Of a stretch of 64,000 nt of DNA, positions 1-10,800 are shown piece after piece (position 1 is the stretch's first letter; every line of letters begins with the position of its first letter). The notes under the pieces are model-generated. The model ran no database searches, was not told where the DNA came from, and saw only the letters and a list, made by a program, of their open reading frames with translations. Source of the DNA: Streptantibioticus cattleyicolor NRRL 8057 = DSM 46488 (GTDB lineage Bacteria; Actinomycetota; Actinomycetes; Streptomycetales; Streptomycetaceae); assembly GCF_000240165.1 (NCBI RefSeq), contig NC_017586.1, positions 2,418,001 through 2,482,000 on the forward strand, written 5' to 3'. Both the position numbers and the translations under genes were made by a program.

Positions 1-58
1 ACTGGTAGGTCAGGCGGGTCACCGTCACGCGTCCGGTCCCGGTCAGTCGCAGCGCCAC
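1..58 (-). CDS. Possible 5' end of an unidentified protein (partial)
   Basis: On the minus strand a GTG codon at 58-56 is preceded six bases upstream by GGAGGAG, a strong ribosome binding site, and opens a frame running off the left edge. The nineteen visible residues begin VALRLTGTGRV. It lies downstream of eccC in the same orientation, where further type VII secretion genes would be expected, but this stub is too short to assign to any family. The 216 bases between it and eccC hold no gene I can support. Confidence 0.4.
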   Translation of the reverse strand, partial: MALRLTGTGRVTVTRLTYQ

Positions 59-274
59 GGGCGGCTCCTCCGCGATCACGGTACCCGTGCGGACCCCGAC
101 GCCCCCGGCCCGACACGGACCCCGCCGCCCCGTACGCCGCCGGCTCGCCCTTACGGTCCGGCCCCGCCCGGCACCGGAGAGACGGCCCCGGGACGGCCTC
201 GGTACGACCCCGGTACGGCCTCAGGCCCCGCCCGGCCCCGGCGAACGGCCCCCGTCCCGCACCCCCCGCACGGA

Positions 275-3200
275 CTACTCCCCCACCTCCTCCCCCAACG
301 CCACCTGCACCACCATCCGCGGCACCGTGCGGGAGACCAGGACGCCTCGGCCCGGGGGGCGGGGGGTGGCGCGTTCGGGGCCCAGGAGGGGGCCTTCGCG
401 GGGGTCGCCGGAGAGGACGAGGCCGGCGGTGCCGAGTTCGCGGACGCGGCCGAGGAGGGGGTCGGTCAGCTGGGTGCGGGTGGAGCCGGCGACGCGGCGG
501 GCGGCGACGAGGTGGAAGCCGATCTCGCGGGCCTGCGGAAGGTGGTCGGCGAGGACGGCGAGCGGGGCGGGGCGGCTCGCGGCCACCAGGTCGTAGTCGT
601 CGACGACGACGTAAAGTTCCGGGCCGCTCCACCAGTCGCGGTCCCGTAGCCGACGGGCGGTGATGGTGGGCGGGGGCAGGCGTTCGGCGAGTTTGGCGGC
701 GACCTGCTCGGCGTAGACCTTGGCGGCGCCCGCGTCGCCGGCGTAGGCGCCCACGTACTCGTCGGGGACCGCGCCGAGCAGGGTGCGCCGGTAGTCGACG
801 ACGACGAAGCGGACGTCCCGGGCCGGGCGGCGGGCGGCGAGGGCCGCCATCCACATGCGCAGGAACTCGGTCTTGCCGGCGCCGGAGTCGCCGTAGACGA
901 GGAAGTGCGGGTCGTCGGCCTCCAGGTCGAGCGGGACGGGGGCGAGGTCGTCCTCGCCGAGGCCGATGGGCACGCCCCGGACGGCGTCGGGCAGTGGCGG
1001 CAGGTCGCGGGCGCGGATCCGTTCCGGGAGCATGCGGATGGGCGGGGCGGGGCGGCCCGGCCAGGAGGCGGCGATCTTGGCGATGGTCTCCTGCTGGGCG
1101 TCGGCGAGCCCTTCGGCGGTGTCGAGGCCGTCCAGCCGGGGCAGCGCGACGTGGAACTGGTGGCCGCCGGGGACCTGGCCGCGGCCGGGCGGGGCGCCGA
1201 CGAAGCGGCGGGCGGCGCGGCGGTCGATCTCGGAGTCCGCGGGGTCGCCGAGGCGCAGTTCGAGGCGGCCGGAGATGGAGTCGCGCAGCGCCATCCGCAG
1301 TTCCGGCCAGCGGTTGGCGGTCAGGATCAGGTGGACGCCGACGCCGAGGCCGCGGCCGGCGATGTCGAGGACGAGGGCGTCGGCCTCCTCCAACTCGCCG
1401 CGCAGCGCGCCCCAGTTGTCGAGGACCAGGAAGACGTCGGCGGCGCGCAGGCCGGCCGGGAGTTCACCGGCCGCGCGGCGGCGGCGGAACTCGGCGGCCG
1501 AGTCGATGCCCAGTTCCCGGAAGCGGGTCTCCCGTTCCTCGATCAGCGCCCGGGTCTCGGCGAGGGCGCGGCGGACCCGGGGCAGATCGTGGCGGCCGGC
1601 GACGCCGCTGACGTGCGGGGCGTTCTCGTACGGCAGCAGGCCGCCGCCGCCGAAGTCGAGGCAGGTGAACTGCGCCTGGTCGGGGGTGTGGGTGAGCATC
1701 GCGGACAGCAGCAGGGTGCGCAGGAAGGTGCTCTTGCCGGACTGCGGGGCGCCGATGACGGCGAGGTGTCCGTGTTCGATGGCGAAGTCGGGGGCGAGCG
1801 GGTGCTGTTCCTGGCGGGCGGGGACGTCGATGACGCCGACGGGGAAGGCCAGTTCGCCGTTGCCGGGCCACCACTGGGCACGCAGGCCGGTGCCGGGGTC
1901 GGCGGCGACCGGGCCGGTGAGGGCGTCCAGCGGCAGGGCGGGCGGCAGCGGCGGCAGCCACACCTGGTGGGCCGGGCGGCCGGCCCGGCAGAGCCGTTCC
2001 ACCAGCACCTGCATCTCGGTGGGTCCGGTGGCGGGCGCCGGCGGACGCGGGGCGGGCCGCTCGGGTTCGGCGTCCGGGTCGGGCGCGGTGCGCAGGGTGA
2101 ACGGGACGGGGCCGGGCGGGGCGGCGGGGGTGTCGGCGGGGTCGTCGGGGCCGAGGTAGGGGCCGGAGACGTGGGCGACGCGCAGCCGTTCGTAGGTGCT
2201 GTCGGAGACCTTCAGGTAGGCGGAGCCGGGGATGGGCGGCAGCCGGTAGGCGTCGGGGGTGCCGATGACGGTGCGGGACTCGGCGGCGGAGAAGGTGCGC
2301 AGGCAGATCCGGTAGGAGAGGTTGGCGTCCAGGCCGCGCAGCTTGCCCTCCTCCAGTCGCTGGGTGGCGAGCAGCAGGTGGATGCCGAGGCTGCGGCCGA
2401 CGCGGCCGATCTGGACGAACAGGTCGATGAAGTCGGGGCGGCGGGAGAGGAGTTCGCCGAACTCGTCGACGATGACCAGCAGGTAGGGCAGGGGTTCCAG
2501 GGGGCTGCCGTCGGGGGCGGTCTGCCCGGCGGCGCGGCGCAGTTGGTATGCGCGGACCGAGTCGATGTTGCCGGCCTCGCGCAGGATGCGTTGCCGTCGC
2601 TGCTGTTCGCCCTGGAGGGCGTCGCGGACCCGGTCGACCAGGGCGAGGTCGTCGACGAGGTTGGTGATCAGGCCGGCCACGTGCGGCAGTTCGGTGACGC
2701 CGGCGAAGGTTGCGCCGCCCTTGAAGTCGACCAGGACGAGGCTGAGCAGCTCCGGGGGGTGGGTGGCGGTCAGTCCGGAGACCAGGGTGCGCAGCAGTTC
2801 GCTCTTGCCGGAGCCGGTGGCGCCGACGACGAGGCCGTGCGGGCCCATGCCGCCGTGGGCGGCTTCCTTCAGGTCGAGCGGGAGGGGGCGCCCCTCGCCG
2901 TCGAAGCCGATCGGGGTGCGCAGTACGGCGTCGTCGTCCGGGGCGACCCACAGGTCCTCGGGGTCGAAGCCGGCCAGGTCGTCGATGGCGAGCAGGCCGG
3001 GCAGCGAGACGGTGCGGGCCAGGATCTCCTCGCCCTCCTCGGACAGCCGCAACGGGGCGAGGGCGCGGGCGACCGCTTCGCACAGGACCGGTTCCGGCTG
3101 GTCGGCGACGGCGTCGGTGACGACGGCGTGGGGCGGGGTGGCGGGGGCGCGGCGGGCCTCGATCTCCAGGCGTTCGTCGGCGCCGACGCGGATGCGGACG

Positions 3201-4312
3201 TCGGCGCGGGTGGGCTCGTCGGCCTCGCGCTGGACGACGCAGACGACGGTGGTGGCGGTGGACCGGCCGGCGGATTCCAGGAGTTCCTGGGCGGCGGCGG
3301 AACGGGCCCAGGCGCTGCGCGGGTCGTAGCGGTCGAGGACGACGAGGAGCCGGCGGCGGGTGTCGGCGCGGTCGCGGTCGGGCCCGTAGGGGCGGCGGGC
3401 CGCGTATCCCTCGCGGGCCGCGGTGATGTGCTGCTGGAGGTGGTCGGCGATGCCCTCGAAGTCCTCGGCGACCAGCGGGACGACCCCGGCGGGGCCGGTG
3501 GCGTCGGGTTCCTGGGTGTGCGGCAGCCATTTGGCCCACTCCCAGTCCGCGCCGTCCTCGCCGCCGGTGACCACGGCGATGGCCACGTCGTCGGGGGCGT
3601 GCAGGACGGCGGCCTGGGTGACCAGGGCGCGGGCCACCGCGGAGGCCCGCGCGGCGGGTCCGAGGACGCTGACCACGCCGGCCTCGGCGAGGTCGACGGT
3701 GGCGGGCTGGTGGCCGACGTCGGCGGTGGCGGCCACCAGGCGTTCGGCGGCGGCGCGGGCCCTGGGGTCGTACTCGACGGTGGGGTCGTTGCGGGTGGCC
3801 AGGCGGACCGGGGTGGCCAGCGGGGCGCGGCCGGCGCCGACGCGCAGCCGCAGGAAGTCGGGGTCGGCCGGGCGGCGTTCCCACACCCGGTGGCGGCGCT
3901 TGGCCATGGCCCACAGCCGGTACGGGGAGGGGTGTGCCCAGGCGGAGACGAGCCGTTGGTCGGCGGCGACCTGCCGGGCGGTGCGGCGGACCTCGACGAG
4001 GTGTTGCAGGTAGCGGTCGCGGGCGCGCAGCCGGGTCTTGCGCTGGGCGCCGCGCATCTGCATGCGCACGCCGACGGTGACGCCGACGGAGAGCAGGACG
4101 AAGGTGATGCCGAGCAGGATCAGCATCCTGCGGCCGGCCACGATCATGTAGGCGGCCATGGAGATGCTGGACAGCAGGGGCATCAGCAGCATCACCCAGG
4201 TGGTGCCGGAGTCCTTGCCGACCGGTTGCGGGGGTGCGGCGAGGACGACCGGCTCGGTGGGGAGTTCGGGTGGCTGGACGCGGGCCGGGCGGTGGAAGAC
4301 GAGCCGTGACAT
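275..4312 (-). CDS. eccC: Type VII secretion ATPase EccC (FtsK/SpoIIIE family, fused EccCa-EccCb)
   Basis: This is the motor ATPase of a type VII (ESX) secretion system: a membrane-anchored hexameric FtsK/SpoIIIE protein that recognises WXG100 substrates and drives export. The 1345 residues match the length of fused EccC proteins. Two hydrophobic segments near residues 38-60 and 62-83 form the membrane anchor. Three P-loop domains follow, with Walker A motifs GATGSGKSE (about residue 500), GAPQSGKST (about 857) and GDSGAGKTE (about 1145). All three keep the lysine. Walker B-like strands are also visible, for example VIVDEFGELL in the first domain. The start ATG is separated from the stop of the upstream YbaB-like gene by no bases, so the two are almost certainly co-transcribed. 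Family assignment is firm. That this EccC serves the WXG proteins and giant protein encoded upstream is inferred from position. Confidence 0.95.
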   Translation of the reverse strand: MSRLVFHRPARVQPPELPTEPVVLAAPPQPVGKDSGTTWVMLLMPLLSSISMAAYMIVAGRRMLILLGITFVLLSVGVTVGVRMQMRGAQRKTRLRARDRYLQHLVEVRRTARQVAADQRLVSAWAHPSPYRLWAMAKRRHRVWERRPADPDFLRLRVGAGRAPLATPVRLATRNDPTVEYDPRARAAAERLVAATADVGHQPATVDLAEAGVVSVLGPAARASAVARALVTQAAVLHAPDDVAIAVVTGGEDGADWEWAKWLPHTQEPDATGPAGVVPLVAEDFEGIADHLQQHITAAREGYAARRPYGPDRDRADTRRRLLVVLDRYDPRSAWARSAAAQELLESAGRSTATTVVCVVQREADEPTRADVRIRVGADERLEIEARRAPATPPHAVVTDAVADQPEPVLCEAVARALAPLRLSEEGEEILARTVSLPGLLAIDDLAGFDPEDLWVAPDDDAVLRTPIGFDGEGRPLPLDLKEAAHGGMGPHGLVVGATGSGKSELLRTLVSGLTATHPPELLSLVLVDFKGGATFAGVTELPHVAGLITNLVDDLALVDRVRDALQGEQQRRQRILREAGNIDSVRAYQLRRAAGQTAPDGSPLEPLPYLLVIVDEFGELLSRRPDFIDLFVQIGRVGRSLGIHLLLATQRLEEGKLRGLDANLSYRICLRTFSAAESRTVIGTPDAYRLPPIPGSAYLKVSDSTYERLRVAHVSGPYLGPDDPADTPAAPPGPVPFTLRTAPDPDAEPERPAPRPPAPATGPTEMQVLVERLCRAGRPAHQVWLPPLPPALPLDALTGPVAADPGTGLRAQWWPGNGELAFPVGVIDVPARQEQHPLAPDFAIEHGHLAVIGAPQSGKSTFLRTLLLSAMLTHTPDQAQFTCLDFGGGGLLPYENAPHVSGVAGRHDLPRVRRALAETRALIEERETRFRELGIDSAAEFRRRRAAGELPAGLRAADVFLVLDNWGALRGELEEADALVLDIAGRGLGVGVHLILTANRWPELRMALRDSISGRLELRLGDPADSEIDRRAARRFVGAPPGRGQVPGGHQFHVALPRLDGLDTAEGLADAQQETIAKIAASWPGRPAPPIRMLPERIRARDLPPLPDAVRGVPIGLGEDDLAPVPLDLEADDPHFLVYGDSGAGKTEFLRMWMAALAARRPARDVRFVVVDYRRTLLGAVPDEYVGAYAGDAGAAKVYAEQVAAKLAERLPPPTITARRLRDRDWWSGPELYVVVDDYDLVAASRPAPLAVLADHLPQAREIGFHLVAARRVAGSTRTQLTDPLLGRVRELGTAGLVLSGDPREGPLLGPERATPRPPGRGVLVSRTVPRMVVQVALGEEVGE

Positions 4313-4699
4313 CTAGGACCCCCGGGGGGCGTCGGCCGGCCGGCCGGGGCGGGCCCGGTCCAGTGAGCGGCGGACCCCGGCCATCAGGGCGTTGACCTGG
4401 TCGATGGTGGCGCGGGCGGCTTCGCCGCGGGCTTCGGCGGAGGCGCGGCCGGCGTCACGGACGGCGGCGACGATCAGCGAGGTGAGGGTGTCGGGGTCGT
4501 CGGGGTCGATGAGCGAGGGGTCGATGCGCAGGTCGGTCAGGGTGCCGTCGGCGCCGACCACGGCGGTGACCAGTCCGCCGCCGCCGTAGCCGGTGAATCT
4601 GGCGCCGGCCAGGTCGCGTTCGGCCCGCACGAGGCCGTTGCTCATCTCCTGGGCCCGCCTGGTCAGCGCGGTGAAGTCGGGCAGGCCCTCGTGCGGCAT
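4313..4699 (-). CDS. YbaB/EbfC-family DNA-binding-like protein
   Basis: This is a 128-residue protein of the YbaB/EbfC type, small dimeric proteins that can bind nucleoid DNA. Such genes recur in Streptomyces ESX loci, where their role is unclear. The order of features fits: an N-terminal helix (residues 8-30), a central strand-rich part containing FTGYGGGGLVTAVVGADG, then DPSLIDPDDPDTL and a long C-terminal helix. The frame is open further upstream, but the ATG at 4699 is chosen because GAGGAG sits nine bases before it and homology-like sequence begins there. It abuts eccC directly and follows the giant gene after a 112-base gap, so it is probably part of the same transcript. A chaperone-like or secretion-accessory role is equally possible. 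Confidence 0.75.
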   Translation of the reverse strand: MPHEGLPDFTALTRRAQEMSNGLVRAERDLAGARFTGYGGGGLVTAVVGADGTLTDLRIDPSLIDPDDPDTLTSLIVAAVRDAGRASAEARGEAARATIDQVNALMAGVRRSLDRARPGRPADAPRGS

Positions 4700-4811
4700 G
4701 GGCGGCAGCTCCTCGTGCGGCGGACACCGGTTCTCCCGGCCATCGTGGCGTGGCGGGCGCGGACCTTCCCAGGTCCCCGTTCGGGGACCCGGGGCGGGGA
4801 CGGCGGCCGGT

Positions 4812-7800
4812 TCAGGTCTCGCAGTTGCGTACCGCGACGTCGTGGGCCTCGGGGCGGTCGCGGAGCGCCTGGGCGAGGGTGTCGGTGGGGGCGTGCAGCA
4901 GGCGGGGTGCGCCGGGGACGGGGGTGAGGCCGAGTCCGGTGAGGATGTCGGTGACGTCCGGCAGGGCGGTGGTGACAACGACGGTGCCGGCCCGTTGGTC
5001 GCCGGCGATCGTGACGGCGCGGCGCAGCAGGCTTTCGACGGTTTCGCGGGCGCGGTCGTCGTCGCCGGGGAGCAGATCGGTGAGGTGGACGACGGTGGGC
5101 GGTTCGCCGTCGCCGGTACCGGCGAGCAGGGTGGCGAGCGGGTGGGCGGGGGCCGCCGGGTCGAGGGCGAGGGTGCCGGCGCGGTAGCGGGCGTGGCCGA
5201 GTCCGCGTCCGGCGCGGGGGTCGCCCGGGGCCCATTCGACGGCGGTGAGCCGCCCGGAGAGCAGGCGGGAGCCGGGGGTCAGGGGCACGGGCGGGGTGGT
5301 CGCGGGGGCCTGGGCGGGGCGTCGCGCGGGTTCGCTGTCGAGGAAGGCGGGGGGCAGGGTGAGGCGGGTCTTCTTGGCCGGGTCGGTGAGGGTGTCCGCC
5401 GCGTCCGGGGAGGCCTGGCGCTTGCGGGAGACGGTCAGCGTGGTGCCGATGGCGTCGGCGAGCGAGGTCATCTCGTTCTCCGCCGGGTCGTCGTCCTCGC
5501 TCTCGCTGTCCGGCGCCGTCCCGGCGACGTCCTCCATCGGCGTGGGCCGGGGGGCCGACAGGCTGGGGACGAGGGCGGTGACCTGCTCCTCGGTGAGCGG
5601 GTCCTGGCCGGCCCGGGTGGTGAAGTCCCCGGAGGAGGAGAGCGGGAGCCCCAGGGTGTGCGGCTGGTCGGTGCCGAGTTGCTTCGTGACGCTCTCGGCG
5701 CGGGTGCTGCCGGTCTTGACCTCGCCGTACGTGGAGGGGCGCATCAGGTGGCGCAGCGCGACCGGGACGAGGCCGGCGTCCTCCAGCAGCGTCAGGCTGT
5801 CGAGGACGTGGTTGGCGTGCGGGGTGTAGAGGGCCTGTTCGCCGAGTTGGCCGTGGGCGACGCCGGTGAGCAGGTCGTGGTGGCGGAGGACCGGCGGGTC
5901 CAGGAAGTTCTGGATCGTCTGGTTGACGTCGGCGTCGCCGTTGCGCAGGTTGTGGCGGCTGTTGGAGAGCATCGAGGTGATGTCGGCGATCTTCGCGGTC
6001 ACCTCGGTGAGCGAGCTGTCGGTCAGCGCCCGCTCGTACAGGGTGACGGGGTGGCCGGTGCGCGGGTCGCCGGTGACGCGGGCGCCGCCCACCTGGTCGC
6101 CGACGGACCGCAGTTCCCTGGCCGCCCTCTTGGCCACCGTGGTGGTGACGGCGGGGAAACGGGCGAGGGCCTGCCGCAGTTCGGTGTCGTACACCGGCCG
6201 GCGGTGGCGGCCCAACTCGGCCGCGAGCTGCCGGAGTCGCGCTGCGGGGATCTCCTCGTGGAGAGCAGGACCGGCGCCCGTCGTTCCGAGCCGGGTCATC
6301 AGGTCGTCGAGGAGTTCGGTCAGCTGTCTTCCCGGGTCGTGTCCGAGCCGGGTGAACTCGGCGCGGACGCGGCCCAGTCCGGCGGCGATGGCCAGGCGGG
6401 CGGTGCGGGACGTGGTGCTGCGGGCGTCGGCGGCGGACTCCAGGAGGGCCTGGACGTCGTGGAGTTGGCGTTCGGCGGTGAGCCCGGCGACCAGGGCCAG
6501 GTCGTTCAGCGCGTGGGTGCGTACGGCGTGGTGGAGGGCGTGGAACGCGTCGTGGACCGTGGGGAGGGTCGCCGGGTCGTCGGTGAGGGCGTGGACGCGC
6601 TGCCGCACCGTGTCCAGTTCGTCGCGGACGAGGGCGGCCAGGCGGGGCGGGAGGTGGCCGGTGATGCCGGTCAGGGCGGAGCGGGCCTGGTCGGCGTCGG
6701 TCACCGATTCGGCGGCCGTGAGCGCGGCGTGGAGGCCGGTGGCGCCGTAGAGGGCGGCGTAGTCCGGCTGCCCGGCCTGGAGCTGTTCCAGGTCGGCGCG
6801 GATCAGGGCGGTGGCGAGTCTGCCGACGGCCTTGAGGTTCTTCGCCTTGCGGTCGGCGTCGAAGCCGAGGGCTTCGGTGAACTCGGTGAAGACCTCGACC
6901 GCCCGTCGCCGTGCCGCGTCATCGAGGGTGCGGGCCGTGAAGACCGCGGCCGTGACGTATTTGTGCAGCATGGTGTCGGCGATGATGTGGTTGCGGTTCT
7001 GGCGGAGTTGGGCGAGTTCGGCGACCTTCTTCTTGGTGGCGGCGACGTTGCGGGCGGCCTTCTCGATGTGCGGGTCGGTGTGGACGGGGCCGGCGCGGTG
7101 GCCGGTGAGCAAGGCCGCGTAGACGGTGTCGGCCTGGTCGCGCCAGTCGTCGGGGATGGCGTCCCGCCACAGTGTGCCGCCGCTGCCGGGCACCGTGGCC
7201 GAGGACGACTTCAGCGTGGCCAGCAGCAGTGCCTTGCGCTGGTTGTGCGTCCGGACCTGGGCGGCGGTGTCGAAGTCCTTGAGGTCGGCCCGTTCGTAGC
7301 GGGCGAGTTCGGGACGGGCGGCTGTGAAGTCGGCGTCGTGGGCGCCGAGGAAGGCGGCGATGGCGTCGAGGGCGTCGTTCTTGTCGACCTGGTGGCCGCG
7401 GCGGGGGCCGAACCAGCCGGTGAGCATGGCGTCGAGGTCGCCCGAGGGCACCGGGGCGAAGGCGTGGCCGAGCTGGACGACGGCCAGGCGGGCGAAGTGC
7501 TCCCGCGGGGTGTTCGTCGTCAGGTCGAGGCCGGCCTCCTGGGCCACCGTGCGGAAGGCGTGGCGCTGGGCCGGGGTGAGCCCCAGGTCGTACACGAGGC
7601 CGGCCACGTCGTGGAGCAGGGCGACCGACAGCGGCCTGCCGTCACCGGGCGAGGCGCTGTCCTGGCGCAGGACGGCGTCCTCGGCGATCAGCGGGCGCCG
7701 AGGGTCGGACGGCGAGGTGGTCACGGCGAAGGGCACCACGGTCACCCTGGCCCCGGCGCGCAGCAGCCGCAGCGCCACGTCCGGGTCGCGGAGCAGGGCG

Positions 7801-10800
7801 GTCAGCCGCACCCCGGCCTCCTGCTTGGCCAGCAGCGGCCGGGCCACGGTGTCCGCCACGTCGAGCAGCAGCTCGGCGGCGGCCTTGCCGAAGCCGTTCC
7901 CGAGCCGGGCGCGCCAGTCGGCCATCAGGGCGTGGTCGGCGGCGAGGGCGTGGCGGTCGGCGGCGGGCAGTTGCGACAGCGCGGCCACGAGGTGCCCGAG
8001 GGTGCCCGTGCCGACCGGTGGCAGCGTGGCGGCCACCTGTGCCGTGCGCGCCGTGGTGCCCTCGGGGTGGTCGTGGACGGTCTCGGTGAACGCGGCGCGG
8101 TGCTCCGGCGGGTGGAGCACCAGGTTTTCCCGCATCACCGCGTCGATGCGGTCCAGGTAGCGCTGCCGCATGCCGTCGGCGGTGGGGAGGCGTCCCATGA
8201 AGCCGCCGTCGTCGGTCAGTTGACGCGTCGCGGGGCGGGCCTCGGGCGGTACGGGCCTGGGCTGGTCGGAGCGGAGTACGGATTCGGGGGTGCGGTATTC
8301 CTCGCGCAGGCCCAGCGAGTGGAACAGCTCGTGCAGCAGGGTGCCGTCGGTGGCCTTGTGGTACCACCGTTTCTGGTCGCTCTCGCGCCGTCCGCGCGGG
8401 TCGCGGCGGACGACCTCCACGACGTGGTGCGGGTTGCCGGCGGTGAACTCGACGCGCAGGTGGAACTGTTCGCCGCCGGGCAGCTTGTAGCGGCCGTTGA
8501 CGGAGGTGTCGAGGAGGGCGAGGAGGCGCCGCTTGAGCCGGGTCACGCGGGTGTCGGTCACCCCGGCGCCGGGGCGCAGGTCGAGGCGGACGGTGAACTC
8601 GGCGACGCGGCGTCCCGGGGCCGGTTCCATCAGCCGCAGGTCGTAGCGGATGTCGGTGACCCAGGCCGGCAGCTGGCGGGGCGCGGGGCCGAGGAGGTTG
8701 GTACCGTCCGGGGCCCTTCCGGGGACCCAGACGTGGTTTCCGCGGATCTCGTAGCTCGCGGTGGCCAGTTGGGCGGGGTTGGTCAGTTCGCGGTGGGTGT
8801 CCCAGTCGGACGGTGCGAGCAGGTCGTGGTGGACCTCGGGCAGGTCGGTGACGTCGTCGGTGGCCGGCGGCGGTGCGGTGGTGGTCGCCGGGGGCGCGGA
8901 GGCGGCCTGGTGGAACTCGTCGTCGTATTCGCCGAGGTGGCCGGCGAGCGCGGACTCGTCGGTGTACCAGGAGTCGTCCATCGTCTCGGAGAGCGCCTGG
9001 TACAGCGCGGTGGCCACGCCGGGGACGAGTTGCTCGGCGGTGGAGCCCTCGCCGAGCTTGCGGTCGATCGCCTGGAGGAAGTCGCGCTGCGGGTAGCGGA
9101 TCCGCAGCGCCGCGAGGGCGACCGTGAGCTGGCGCAGGGCGGTGGTCACGGTGACGTCCCCGGCGCCGGGGATCTCGCTGCGGCGGTTGCTCGTGCTGCC
9201 CGGGTCGGTGCTCCCCGTGGTCATCGGCATCAGGTCGAAGGCGCTGCCGACCGGCAGGTCCGCGAGGAGGCCGGTGAGGACCAGCAGGGCCGCGGTGAGG
9301 GTCTGCGGGCAGCGGGCGGTCTCGGCGACGACCGAGGCGAGGAAGATGACGTTCATCCTGCTCTGCCTGCCGCTGCCGACCGGCAGCTGACCGGCGTGGA
9401 GCTGCCTGGCCAGGTTGGCGAACTGGCCGAGGGTGAGCGGGTTGGCCGGGTAGTCGAACGCCTGGGCGTGCTGCGCGTCGATGGCGGTGACCCGGCCGGG
9501 GTCGGTGGCGGAGCGGGGGGTCAGCGTCTCGTCGAACGGCACGAGGTAGTTGTTGTGGCCGTGGTTGACCACGACCTGCTGCCCGTACAGGTCGAGTACG
9601 GTGCCGACGGCCCCGGCGGCGGTGCCGTCGGCGGCGGCCTGCCGGTAGGCGTCGACGCCGCGCAGGATGGTGTCGCGCAGGTGGGCGAGGCGGCTTCCGT
9701 TGCCGGTCGTGGTGGTGATGCGCCGCTCGACCTCCAGCAGCGCCTTGTAGAGCACCTCCTTGACCCCGGTGGAGGCGGCGTTGACCTCGGCGAGCAGGTG
9801 GTTGACGCTCAGCGAGGCCTGTTCCGGCGCGGCGGCGGGCTGCCAGGGGTCGTCCTGGGACGCCTCGGCCACGTGCAGTACGGGGACGGTGGACGCCGTG
9901 GGTTCCGTGGTGACGGCGTCGAGCAGCGCGGTCGCCGTGGCCTCGTCGATCTCCTCGAAGGCGGAGCCGGTGACCGGGGTGACCGGCAGGTGCAGCGTGG
10001 TGGCCGCCGTGTCGTCCAGGCGCAGCACGCCGGTCTGCCGGGGCGCGTGCAGGGTGCGGGTGCGGCCGGAGGGCCATTCGCGGGTGATCTCGTAGTCGAC
10101 CCGGACCAGGACGAGGTGGGCGTCGCCGGACTGCTTGGCCTTGTCGCCCTTGGTCTCGGCCTCGATCGAGCGCTCCGCCGACCAGGGGAACTCCCAGGAC
10201 CCGGTGGGCAGCGCGAACGGCGGGTTCCAGTTGTGGACCGAGCCGGCCTGGCCGCCGTCCGCGCCGGGTACGCCGCCCATGCGCACGGTCAGGTCGTTCT
10301 TGAAGACGCCCACGTCGAAGGCGTCGGTGTCGGACAGCTTCGTCTTCGTGCCGTGGGTCCTCTTCGGGGTGAGCGTGCCCTCGGCCGTGGTGGTGCCGAG
10401 CAGCCGGGGTTCGGCGATGCGCGGGCGGACGCGGATGCGGCCGAGGGGTCCGGGCAGGGCGGCCCGGAAGCCGGTGAGCGGGAAGGCGTACCCCTGGCCG
10501 GGGGTCTTCAGCACCCCGGCGGCCAGCAGCCGCGGGTCGAGGCGCTGCACGATCTCCGCGAAGAGCGCCAGGTCGTGACGGGCCTCGGGGACCAGCCTCA
10601 GCACGGTGTCCCGGACGTCCCCGGTGACCGGCAGCATCAACTCGGTGATCCCGTCGGGCAGTTCACGCCAGACGGGAGCGGTCTCGCGGGTGTCGCGGTA
10701 GGTGTGGGAGACGTCCGCCAGCAGCTTCTCGTCCGGGGCCGACAGGCGCACCGCGCGCGGGAGCACCGTGGCCTGGCCGCCGGAGGTCGTGGTGGCGTCC

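Noticed and set aside
905-4309. Open frame of 1134 codons on the plus strand over eccC
   Set aside because: It is an antisense shadow of eccC with a Gly/Ala/Asp-rich meaningless composition. The minus strand contains all three P-loops.
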